Source: JAHIVN01 sp018816645 (lineage in GTDB: Bacteria; Patescibacteriota; Dojkabacteria; JAHIVN01). From it: 48,625 nucleotides of DNA. The stretch's first letter is position 1; each line of letters opens with the position of its first letter. The position numbers and the translations under genes are program-made. Of the stretch, positions 41,024-48,486 are shown in pieces. The notes beneath the pieces are model-generated. The model worked only from the letters and a program-made list of their open reading frames with translations. It did no database searches and was not told where the DNA came from. Location: the NCBI GenBank assembly GCA_043816305.1, contig JBDRHZ010000053.1, forward strand, positions 1 through 48,625, read 5' to 3'.

Positions 41024-41875
41024 TTAATTGCTCAGTTTCTTTACCTCTTTTCTAGTTTTACTTTTCCTCCTGGTAATAATATATCTGTTTGTTCTTTTAT
41101 TTCTTCTGGTTTTGACATCTGTTCTATGACCATAAACACTCTTTCTTTGTCCTCCCACTCTATCCTTTGCTTCACCACCACCGTGCGGATGTTCGTGAGC
41201 ACCCATAGCCTGTCCTCTGACTGTAGGCCGGATTCCTTTATGTCTTTTCCTTCCGGCTTTCCCGAGTTTGACATTAGAATGATCATAATTTCCGACTTCT
41301 CCTATTGTGGCATAACATTCTCCAGAAACGAGCCTTATTTCTCCGCTTGGCATCTTGAGCTGTATATAGCCTCTGTCTCCTCCCATCACTTGGGCAGAGT
41401 TGCCGGCAGAACGACACAATTTCGCCCCAGCCCCTTTCTTCAGCTCAACATTATGAACTTTCAATCCACTCGGAATATTTGCAAGCTTGGTAGCATTTCC
41501 AACCCTTACAGGGATATCTTCTCCTGCGACAACTTCCATACCTACACGTAAGCCTGCTGGATGGACGATATAACGCCTTTCTCCGTCTTTGTATTTTAAA
41601 AGTACAATATTTGCTGATCTGTTCGGATCATATTCGATAGCTTCAACAAGCGCAACAACATCTCTTTTATCCCTCTTAAAATCAAGCTCTCTATACATTC
41701 TCTTCACCCTTCCACCCTTATGTCTCATCGAAATGCGTCCTTTATTCCTGCCCGCACTATATTTCACCTTTCTTACTAGTTTTTTATGAGGCTTTTTCTT
41801 TGACAGTACAGAATTCGTAAGCAGTACCGTATGCCTCATGCTTGGTGTTGTTGGTTTATGTTTTTTTAGTGACAT
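41024..41875 (-). CDS. rplB: 50S ribosomal protein L2 (uL2)
   Basis: The 283-aa product has GRNKGRISMRHKGGRVKRMY, AGNSAQVMGGDRGYIQLKMP and GQAMGAHEHPHGGGEAKDRV, which includes the His of the peptidyl-transferase region (HPHGGGE). L2 is needed for subunit joining. Length is normal. Confidence 0.98.
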   Translation of the reverse strand: MSLKKHKPTTPSMRHTVLLTNSVLSKKKPHKKLVRKVKYSAGRNKGRISMRHKGGRVKRMYRELDFKRDKRDVVALVEAIEYDPNRSANIVLLKYKDGERRYIVHPAGLRVGMEVVAGEDIPVRVGNATKLANIPSGLKVHNVELKKGAGAKLCRSAGNSAQVMGGDRGYIQLKMPSGEIRLVSGECYATIGEVGNYDHSNVKLGKAGRKRHKGIRPTVRGQAMGAHEHPHGGGEAKDRVGGQRKSVYGHRTDVKTRRNKRTNRYIITRRKSKTRKEVKKLSN

Positions 41876-41882
41876 TTTTTAG

Positions 41883-42185
41883 TTATTCTACTTTAAAATC
41901 AGCAATACTATCTGAACTTGCTAAAGTAACAATGGCCTTCTTAACATCCTTTCTTCTTCCACTTAGTCTTTTTCTTCCCCAAGTCACAGACTTACCAATT
42001 ATTCTCACAATTCTAATTTTCTGGACCTTTACCTTGAACTTTTCCTCAACTGCCTTCTTCACTTGAGCCTTGCCCGCCCGAAGATCAACCTCAAAAACAT
42101 ATTGATTCTTCTCTTCTATGAGCTTTAGGCTTTTTTCAGTTAGGACAGGTCTTATTAAGATTTCGTACTTTAAATTTTTAGCCAT
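41883..42185 (-). CDS. rplW: 50S ribosomal protein L23 (uL23)
   Basis: The 100-aa product shows YEILIRPVLTEKSLKLIEEK, NQYVFEVDLRAGKAQVKKAV and EKFKVKVQKIRIVRI. L23 is the main docking site at the tunnel exit. Only 1 nt separates it from rplD. Confidence 0.97.
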   Translation of the reverse strand: MAKNLKYEILIRPVLTEKSLKLIEEKNQYVFEVDLRAGKAQVKKAVEEKFKVKVQKIRIVRIIGKSVTWGRKRLSGRRKDVKKAIVTLASSDSIADFKVE

Positions 42186-42186
42186 T

Positions 42187-43068
42187 TTATTTTATCTTTA
42201 AAACTTTCTGAATTTCTTCCACACTTTTTGCACCAATACCATCTATCTTTTTCCCAGACTCGAGTCTCTCCTGCAGTTCCTTTGGTGATTTAATTCCCTG
42301 TTTCTCAAGAACAGTTGCAATTCGGGTTGTCAAGCCAATCTCACTTAGGGTTTTCTCCTTGGATACAATCTTTTTTCTAGTTTTTACTAAATTAGCTTTT
42401 TCATCTTCTCTTGGCTTACCTTTTTCCGACACTTGAGCGTGTGCCCACAGTTTTGATATCGTATCCAAAACATTTTCTAGAATAACCAGATGGTCGTAAC
42501 TTAAAAGTGTATAGGTATTTGCTTCATTTACTGGGATCACCCCGACATTTCGTAGGTTCCTACTTCCCAAATATAGATTTCTATTCTCTCCGTTATGTAT
42601 ATAAAGAACTTTTTTTCCTCTTGCAAGTTTGGAGTTCATCTCAGAAACCTGCTGTGTTAATTTCGCACCATTAATTTCTACACTATCTAACACAGTTAGA
42701 ACTTTCTTCTTTGCAAATAAAGAAAACGAACTCCTGATTGCAGCCTTTTTCATTTTCTTGTTCAATGTCTTTTTATAAACTTTGTTATTCCTCGGCCCAA
42801 ATGCAACTCCGCCGCCTTTCCAGATAGGACTTCGGATTGATCCATGTCTTGCTCTCCCAGTACCCTTCTGTTTCCAAGGCTTTGCTCCCCCACCTCTTGC
42901 TTCTCCACGAGTCTGGGTATTTGCATTTGACTGCCTCTGATTTGAGAGGTAGACATAAACTGCCAGGTTCATCAAATCTCGGTTTATATTTGACACAAAT
43001 ACCGTATCATCCAGATCAACTTTTCGATCAAGCTTTTTTCCTTTTTGGTTATAGAGATCAAATTTCAT
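42187..43068 (-). CDS. rplD: 50S ribosomal protein L4 (uL4) fused to a helix-hairpin-helix domain
   Basis: Residues 1-205 are L4 (TRGEARGGGAKPWKQKGTGR, ARHGSIRSPIWKGGGVAFGP, YDHLVILENVLDTI). Residues 206-293 are extra: a basic linker, then about 50 residues (241-291) with GLTTRIATVLEKQGIKSPKE and GKKIDGIGAKSVEEIQKVL. This is the double helix-hairpin-helix pattern of the alpha C-terminal domain encoded at 28675-29613. Normal L4 is about 205 aa. L4 also regulates the S10 operon in E. coli by transcription termination, so an RNA-polymerase-like domain on it is notable. It overlaps the preceding unknown gene by 11 nt. Confidence 0.95.
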   Translation of the reverse strand: MKFDLYNQKGKKLDRKVDLDDTVFVSNINRDLMNLAVYVYLSNQRQSNANTQTRGEARGGGAKPWKQKGTGRARHGSIRSPIWKGGGVAFGPRNNKVYKKTLNKKMKKAAIRSSFSLFAKKKVLTVLDSVEINGAKLTQQVSEMNSKLARGKKVLYIHNGENRNLYLGSRNLRNVGVIPVNEANTYTLLSYDHLVILENVLDTISKLWAHAQVSEKGKPREDEKANLVKTRKKIVSKEKTLSEIGLTTRIATVLEKQGIKSPKELQERLESGKKIDGIGAKSVEEIQKVLKIK

Positions 43069-43603
43069 TTAAAATTCTATCTACATCAAACTTAGAATAA
43101 TTATCAACATATGTATTTAATTCAATTTGCAAATCCGCCGACTCGATTTCTAAGCTATCTGACTCGTCAATGTACGTTTCTAGCTTCTTATCGAAATCAT
43201 CCTTCTTTTCAAGATTCTCCATCGAATTCAGGAGTACTTCAAGAGAGCTTATCAGACTATCAGTTCTAGTCAAAAATTCGTTGAGTCCTTCATTCACACC
43301 ATTCGCAGAGTAAATTTCCTTATATTCTTCATCTTCATCCCGGACATCTTTAGAAAGATTTTTCAGTTCTTCCAGTCCAGACTGCAGCGAAGTCAAATCA
43401 CTATCAGTTTCATCATATTCAAGAGCATTCAGGTCAACATTGATTTTCTCCACCTCAGACAAAATATTGTTCGCTGAGTTTGTCACAAAATCAATATACT
43501 TTTCCGAGTACTTTACATCCTGATATGTTCTTACAAACAAATATAAAAGAGCTGTAAACAAAATTATTAGAATTGCTACTAAAACTTTTCCAAATGTCTT
43601 CAT
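43058..43603 (-). CDS. Membrane-anchored coiled-coil protein inside the S10 operon, unknown
   Basis: The 181-aa product has one N-terminal membrane segment (KVLVAILIILFTALLYLFV, about 7-25). About 150 acidic, helical residues with heptad-like leucines follow (SGLEELKNLSKDVRDEDEEY, TRTDSLISSLEVLLNSMENL). I recognise no family. It lies between rplC (94 bp away) and rplD (11-nt overlap), a position where bacteria normally have no gene. Translational coupling to rplD is implied by the overlap. A role in tying ribosome production to the membrane is speculation. Confidence 0.75.
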   Translation of the reverse strand: MKTFGKVLVAILIILFTALLYLFVRTYQDVKYSEKYIDFVTNSANNILSEVEKINVDLNALEYDETDSDLTSLQSGLEELKNLSKDVRDEDEEYKEIYSANGVNEGLNEFLTRTDSLISSLEVLLNSMENLEKKDDFDKKLETYIDESDSLEIESADLQIELNTYVDNYSKFDVDRILNEI

Positions 43604-43697
43604 ATAGCTATAAAGAAAAACTGTTTATTACCTCAAATATTTTCAAGGACTATAAATAACCAGCAAATTTAGATCTTAGTTTCTTTTTCAAAAAGAA

Positions 43698-44321
43698 CTA
43701 TCGGCGCTTATATATTTTCAACAGTCCGTTCCTAGCTCCAGGGATCGAACCTTTCAGACACAACAAAGACTTGCCTGGTTCTACTTTTACTATCTCAATA
43801 TTTTTTAAAGTAGTCTTGGCACCACCAAACCGGCCGGGCATTTTCTTTCCTTTAAACACTCTCCCGGGGTCTGTGCCCGCACCAATTGACCCAGGTGCCC
43901 GCTCTCTGTCTGACTGTCCATGGGTACGAGGCCCACCATGAAAACGATATCTCTTTACCACTCCCTGGAAACCCCTTCCCTTCGAGTCACCGGTCACTTG
44001 TACCATATCTCCTTCCTTAAACATATCTATCTTAACAGCATCACCTACGTTATAATCATCTAGATTCATATCACGAGTTCTTTCGGGTCTGAACTCATAC
44101 CTTTTTAAAGGAACGTCCTTTATACCTCTTATAGATTCTGTTTTCTTTGGATTTCTCTTTTTTCCTATCCCTAATATCAGTGCTTCATATCCATCCTTCT
44201 CCTGAGTTTTTTTCCCGATGACATACACACCAGAGACATCAACTACAGTGCAGGGAACCACCCTCCCTTTAGAATCGAAAATCTGAGTCATGTCTTTTTT
44301 GTATCCTAGAATCGCACTCAT
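43698..44321 (-). CDS. rplC: 50S ribosomal protein L3 (uL3)
   Basis: The 207-aa product has GYKKDMTQIFDSKGRVVPCT, DSKGRGFQGVVKRYRFHGGP, THGQSDRERAPGSIGAGTDP and GRVFKGKKMPGRFGGAKTTL. The usual RxPGS segment is present. L3 begins 50S assembly with L24. It lies 36 nt after the terminator at 44357-44385. Confidence 0.97.
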   Translation of the reverse strand: MSAILGYKKDMTQIFDSKGRVVPCTVVDVSGVYVIGKKTQEKDGYEALILGIGKKRNPKKTESIRGIKDVPLKRYEFRPERTRDMNLDDYNVGDAVKIDMFKEGDMVQVTGDSKGRGFQGVVKRYRFHGGPRTHGQSDRERAPGSIGAGTDPGRVFKGKKMPGRFGGAKTTLKNIEIVKVEPGKSLLCLKGSIPGARNGLLKIYKRR

Positions 44322-44356
44322 TATTTCAAAAGTAAATAAATACTTAATCTATACTC

Positions 44357-44385
44357 AAAAAAAAGAGGGGAAAAAGCCCCTCCTC
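44357..44385 (-). terminator. Intrinsic terminator/attenuator between rpsJ and rplC
   Basis: On the minus strand GAGGGG-cttttt-CCCCTC is followed by eight T. This is a textbook intrinsic terminator. It lies 78 nt after the rpsJ stop and 36 nt before the rplC start, inside the operon. Full termination would cut off rplC to map, and no clear promoter lies below it, so it probably acts as an attenuator or partial terminator. Confidence 0.85.
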
Positions 44386-44462
44386 AGAAATCTGACTTGG
44401 TAACTTGTCCTCATCTTTTAAGAAAGTTAAGAACAGTATTGACCAAAATATTGTATATTTTA

Positions 44463-44762
44463 TTATTTAATTTCTATCTCAACACCTGCAGCTAACTGCA
44501 AGTGTGTTAAGGAATCAATTGTCTTACTGTTTGGTTCAACTATCTCGATCAGTCTTTTGTGAATCCGCATCTCAAACTGCTCTTTTGATTTTGCGTCCAC
44601 ATGTGGTGATCTATTCAAGGTAAACTTTCTCTTTCTTGTGGGCAAAGGAATCGGACCAACGGTTTTTGCCCCTGTTCTCAAAGCCGACTCTATGATCTGT
44701 AAAGCGGCATTATCAGTAACTTTAGGATCATAACCTTTTATCTTTATGCGTATCTTCTGCAT
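44463..44762 (-). CDS. rpsJ: 30S ribosomal protein S10 (uS10)
   Basis: The 99-aa product has QKIRIKIKGYDPKVTDNAAL, GPIPLPTRKRKFTLNRSPHV and SKEQFEMRIHKRLIEIVEPN, plus LPAGVEIEIK-like ending (LAAGVEIEIK). S10 (NusE) is also part of transcription antitermination complexes. It is 38 nt after tuf and directly precedes the terminator at 44357. Confidence 0.98.
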   Translation of the reverse strand: MQKIRIKIKGYDPKVTDNAALQIIESALRTGAKTVGPIPLPTRKRKFTLNRSPHVDAKSKEQFEMRIHKRLIEIVEPNSKTIDSLTHLQLAAGVEIEIK

Positions 44763-44800
44763 AATAAGTTAAAGAGCTATTAAATTATGCTAATTTACAA

Positions 44801-45982
44801 CTATTTGATAATCTTTGTTACTACACCAGCACCGACAGTTTTTGATCCTTCGCGTACAGCAAATCTCATTTTGTCCTCGATTGCAACCGGCACCATAAGC
44901 TTGACTGTTACGTTTACATGGTCTCCAGGCATTACCATCTCCGTTCCCTTTGGAAGTTCAACCTCTCCAGTGATATCCGTTGTCTTGACGTAAAACTGTG
45001 GCTTGTACCCTGTGAAGAATGCTGTGTGTCGTCCTCCTTCTTCTTTTGTAAGAATATAGATCTCAGCCTCAAATTGTGTGTGAGGCTTAATGCTGCCTTT
45101 CTTTGACAGCACTTGACCTCTTTGTATTTCTTCCCTCTTTACACCTCTCAGAAGAACACCTAGATTATCACCAGCGATTCCTTCATCCATTGACTTATTG
45201 AACATTTCAACCCCTGTAACAGTCAGCTCCCTGCTTTTCTCATCGAGACCAACCAGCTCAACAACATCGTTAACCTTCACCTTTCCTCTTTCTACTCTGC
45301 CTGTAGCAACAGTTCCTCTTCCTTCGATTGAGAACACATCCTCGATAGCCATAAGGAAGTCCTGATCAACTGGTCTGTCCGGTGTAGGAATATCCTTATC
45401 CACAGCCTCCATAAGCTTTTTCATGCTTTCCAGTCCTTCTTCTTCACCCTTCTCTGCTTTTAATGCATTGCCCCGAATCACTGTTACCTTGTCGCCTTCG
45501 AACTCATATTTTTTCAACAGATCTCTCACTTCCTCTTCAACCAGGTCAATAAGTTCTTCATCCATACTCTCATCAAAGATATTGATGTATACAACAAAGT
45601 CTTTCACTCCAACCTGTTTTGCAAGCAAAACATGCTCCTTGGTCTGAGGCATAGGACCATCGGATGCACTGATGACCAAAATGGCACCATCCATCTGTGC
45701 AGCACCAGTGATCATATTCTTAATGTAGTCCCTATGTCCCGGACAATCAATGATTGCATAGTGCCTGTTATCAGTTTCTGCTTCAACATGTGCTACTGAA
45801 ATTGTCATTGATTTTGCTTTTGATTCAGGAGATTTATCTAGCTTCGTCTTCCACTCCTCTTTACGATCTCCACCAAAGACAGTTAGTATCCCTCGAAGAA
45901 GTGTGGTTTTCCCGTGATCGACATGACCAAGGGTCCCAATATTTACATGAGGTTTCTCACGTTTATAAGTTGCATCTGCCAT
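44801..45982 (-). CDS. tuf: Elongation factor Tu with altered GTPase motifs
   Basis: The 393-aa product is a full-length EF-Tu (NIGTLGHVDHGKTTLLRGIL at the start, RGTVATGRVERGKVKVNDVV, EEGGRHTAFFTGYKPQFYVK at the end) and would deliver aminoacyl-tRNA to the ribosome. Three places differ from the family. The guanine-specificity motif NKxD reads NIFD (residues about 135-138, AAT ATC TTT GAT). Switch I RGITIN reads KSMTIS. DCPGHADYVKNM reads DCPGHRDYIKNM. The catalytic His and P-loop (GHVDHGKT) are kept. It is the only tuf in the window, between fusA and rpsJ as usual. A promoter candidate lies at 46030-46058. Confidence 0.95.
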   Translation of the reverse strand: MADATYKREKPHVNIGTLGHVDHGKTTLLRGILTVFGGDRKEEWKTKLDKSPESKAKSMTISVAHVEAETDNRHYAIIDCPGHRDYIKNMITGAAQMDGAILVISASDGPMPQTKEHVLLAKQVGVKDFVVYINIFDESMDEELIDLVEEEVRDLLKKYEFEGDKVTVIRGNALKAEKGEEEGLESMKKLMEAVDKDIPTPDRPVDQDFLMAIEDVFSIEGRGTVATGRVERGKVKVNDVVELVGLDEKSRELTVTGVEMFNKSMDEGIAGDNLGVLLRGVKREEIQRGQVLSKKGSIKPHTQFEAEIYILTKEEGGRHTAFFTGYKPQFYVKTTDITGEVELPKGTEMVMPGDHVNVTVKLMVPVAIEDKMRFAVREGSKTVGAGVVTKIIK

Positions 45983-46029
45983 TTCTAAAAAGACTAATAA
46001 TTAATTTAATATAAAGAATCGTAAAATCA

Positions 46030-46058
46030 AATTTATCTAAACTCTGAACATAAGTCAA
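46030..46058 (-). promoter_or_regulatory. Candidate promoter of tuf, TTGACT-17-TAAATT
   Basis: On the minus strand TTGACT (46053-46058), 17 bp, and TAAATT (46030-46035). The start near 46023 leaves about 40 nt before the tuf ATG. The 254-bp fusA-tuf gap holds no gene that I can see. Confidence 0.5.
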
Positions 46059-46236
46059 GACATTTTAACAGAAAACAAAAATCTTCTCAACTCCCTACAA
46101 AACCTCGATAAAGCGAAACGGATTCTAGCAAAAGCTGCTAAATATTGCAACAGTCTAATAGCTTACAAAATACATCTAGATTACACCTATACCTACCAAC
46201 ATCCGTTAATCTATTAGCTTAATTCGCCGCCGAACA

Positions 46237-48348
46237 TCAATCCTCCTTTTTTCCTAGCACTTCATCCGCTACATTATTCGGGACCTTTTCGTAGTGACTT
46301 GGTTCCATATTCGGACTTGCTTTTCCTTTTGTCATAGATCTCAGTTCACTTACCCATCCAAAAAGTTCTGCAAGAGGAATTTCAGCACTAATCAACTGAA
46401 CCTTCCCTTTATCCTCAATTCCCAAAATCTTCCCTCTCTTTGAACTTATGTTTCCAGTTATATCTCCTGCATACTCTGTTGGAGTAATAACCGTCGTCTT
46501 CATGATCGGCTCGAGAAGAATCGGACTTCCCATTTTCATACCCTGCTTAAAACCTTTACTTGCAGCAACAATAAAAGCTTCACTAGACGAATCAACATCA
46601 TGGTAAGATCCGTCAAACACAGCAACCTTCACATCAACAACCGGATATCCGCCGAGGACACCGCTCTCGATCGCTTTCTTTACTCCTTTCTCAATGGCAG
46701 GGATATATTCTCTTGGGACTGATCCGCCTTTTGTCTCATCTACAAACTCAAAACCCTTTCCTCTCTCCTGCGGCTCAAGTCTTAGATAACAGTGTCCGTA
46801 CTGTCCGCGTCCACCAGATTGACGAATATACTTACCCTCGGACTCAATAGTTTGTGTAATAGTTTCTTTGTAGGCAACTTGCGGTTTCCCGACATTCGCC
46901 TCGATTCCATAGTCACGCTTCATCTTCTCGACCTTGATCTCGAGATGAAGTTCTCCCATACCCGAAATGATAGTTTGTCCCGTTTCTTCATTGGCACTTA
47001 ATTGAAACGTAGGATCCTCCTGCGACATTTTATGAAGAATTGTTGACATCTTTTCCTGGTCACCTTTTGTCTTTGGTTCAATCGCCATAGATATCACTGG
47101 TTCTGGAAATGAAATTGATTCAAAGACTATGGGTGCCGAAGAATCACAAAGAGTATCTCCGGTCAATGTATTTTTTAATCCGACAATAGCTGCAATGTCA
47201 CCAGTTCTAACTTCATTCACTTCTTCTCTGTGATTTGCATGCATAAGAAGAATTCTCCCTATTCTTTCAGTTGTACCCTTTGTACTGTTTAGAACAAATG
47301 TGCCTGCTGCAAGCTTACCTGAGTACACTCTAAAGTAAGACAATGTGCCGACATGCTCATCAATAACAATCTTAAAAACAAGTGAGGAAAACGGTTCGCT
47401 TTCGTCAGCTTTTCTTTCTTCTTCTTCCTCTGTTTTAGGATGCATGCCTTTTACCGGAGGTAAGTCCAGCGGCGAAGGAAGATATCTGCATACTCCGTCC
47501 AGAAGCATCTGAACCCCCTTGTTCTTTAAAGAGGATCCAGCAAAAACCGGGTAAACTTTATTCTCAATTGTTCCCTTTCGAACTGCAGCATGAATATCAT
47601 CTTCCGAAATCTCACCACCCTCAAGGAATTTTTCTGCAATAGCATCATCTAGATCAGAAACCTTTTCCAGAAGTATTTCTCTATACTTCTCCACCTGATC
47701 TTTCATGTCGTCTGGGATATCTGTTACATCAAATTCATCTCCCATTTCACTCTTATACATATATGCCTTTCTTGTGATAAGGTCTACCACACCCATTAGT
47801 GCGCTTTCTTTCCCAATTGGCAGCTGAACAGCTACAGCATCATCTGACAGTTCCTCTTGTATGCTCTTGAGGCTCATCTCAAAGTCTCCGCCGATTGCAT
47901 CCAATTTGTTTACATAACAGAGCCTAGGGACTCTGTACTTTTCAGCTTGAAACCAAACTTTGCTTGACTGAGGCTCAACACCTTCTTTCCCATCAAAAAC
48001 AACAATGCCCCCATCAAGTACTCTAAGCGATCTTTCTACTTCAGCTGTAAAATCGACATGTCCAGGCGTATCTATGATGTTTACTCTGTGAAGAATCTTA
48101 TTTATCGTCCAAAAGCATGTAGTTGCAGCAGATTGAATCGTGATGCCTCTTTCCTGCTCCTGCTCCATCCAATCCATCTCTGCTTCACCATGATGGACTT
48201 CACCAACCTTATGTTTCCTTCCAGTATAATAAAGAACTCTTTCAGTCGTGGTTGTTTTCCCTGCATCGATGTGAGCAATAATTCCAATATTTCTATACAG
48301 CTTCAGGTCGTTTACAGCCTTGTAATCAAATTTCGGAGTAGACATCAT
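46237..48348 (-). CDS. fusA: Elongation factor G
   Basis: The 703-aa product is a full EF-G: IGIIAHIDAGKTTTTERVLY, GITIQSAATTCFW, IIDTPGHVDFTAEVERSLRV, NKLDAIGGD (here NKxD is normal) and GRGQYGHCYLRLEPQ in domain IV. It catalyses translocation. The start is ATG at 48348 (MMSTPKFDYK); an in-frame TTG precedes it. rpsL and rpsG, normally upstream, are not in the window: an IS end begins 138 bp upstream of the start. Confidence 0.97.
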   Translation of the reverse strand: MMSTPKFDYKAVNDLKLYRNIGIIAHIDAGKTTTTERVLYYTGRKHKVGEVHHGEAEMDWMEQEQERGITIQSAATTCFWTINKILHRVNIIDTPGHVDFTAEVERSLRVLDGGIVVFDGKEGVEPQSSKVWFQAEKYRVPRLCYVNKLDAIGGDFEMSLKSIQEELSDDAVAVQLPIGKESALMGVVDLITRKAYMYKSEMGDEFDVTDIPDDMKDQVEKYREILLEKVSDLDDAIAEKFLEGGEISEDDIHAAVRKGTIENKVYPVFAGSSLKNKGVQMLLDGVCRYLPSPLDLPPVKGMHPKTEEEEERKADESEPFSSLVFKIVIDEHVGTLSYFRVYSGKLAAGTFVLNSTKGTTERIGRILLMHANHREEVNEVRTGDIAAIVGLKNTLTGDTLCDSSAPIVFESISFPEPVISMAIEPKTKGDQEKMSTILHKMSQEDPTFQLSANEETGQTIISGMGELHLEIKVEKMKRDYGIEANVGKPQVAYKETITQTIESEGKYIRQSGGRGQYGHCYLRLEPQERGKGFEFVDETKGGSVPREYIPAIEKGVKKAIESGVLGGYPVVDVKVAVFDGSYHDVDSSSEAFIVAASKGFKQGMKMGSPILLEPIMKTTVITPTEYAGDITGNISSKRGKILGIEDKGKVQLISAEIPLAELFGWVSELRSMTKGKASPNMEPSHYEKVPNNVADEVLGKKED

Positions 48349-48453
48349 ATGCAATTAACAATTTATAATAAGCCAAAAAAACGGACACTATGTTCCTAGA
48401 TGTCCCTTTAAATTTGCATAAAAACTTAAAGTTCACTAACAGGGGTCTTTATG

Positions 48454-48481
48454 ATGATATCAGAATTTCTCAAAAATGCAA
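48454..48481 (-). promoter_or_regulatory. Candidate promoter of fusA, TTGCAT-16-TATCAT
   Basis: On the minus strand TTGCAT (48476-48481), 16 bp, and TATCAT (48454-48459). The start near 48447 leaves a leader of about 100 nt. The -35 box lies 5 bp from the IS end at 48487. Confidence 0.4.
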
Positions 48482-48486
48482 ACGCT

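Noticed and set aside
41041..41286. 81-aa minus-strand open frame overlapping rplB
   Set aside because: It is an out-of-phase frame inside the conserved C-terminus of L2.
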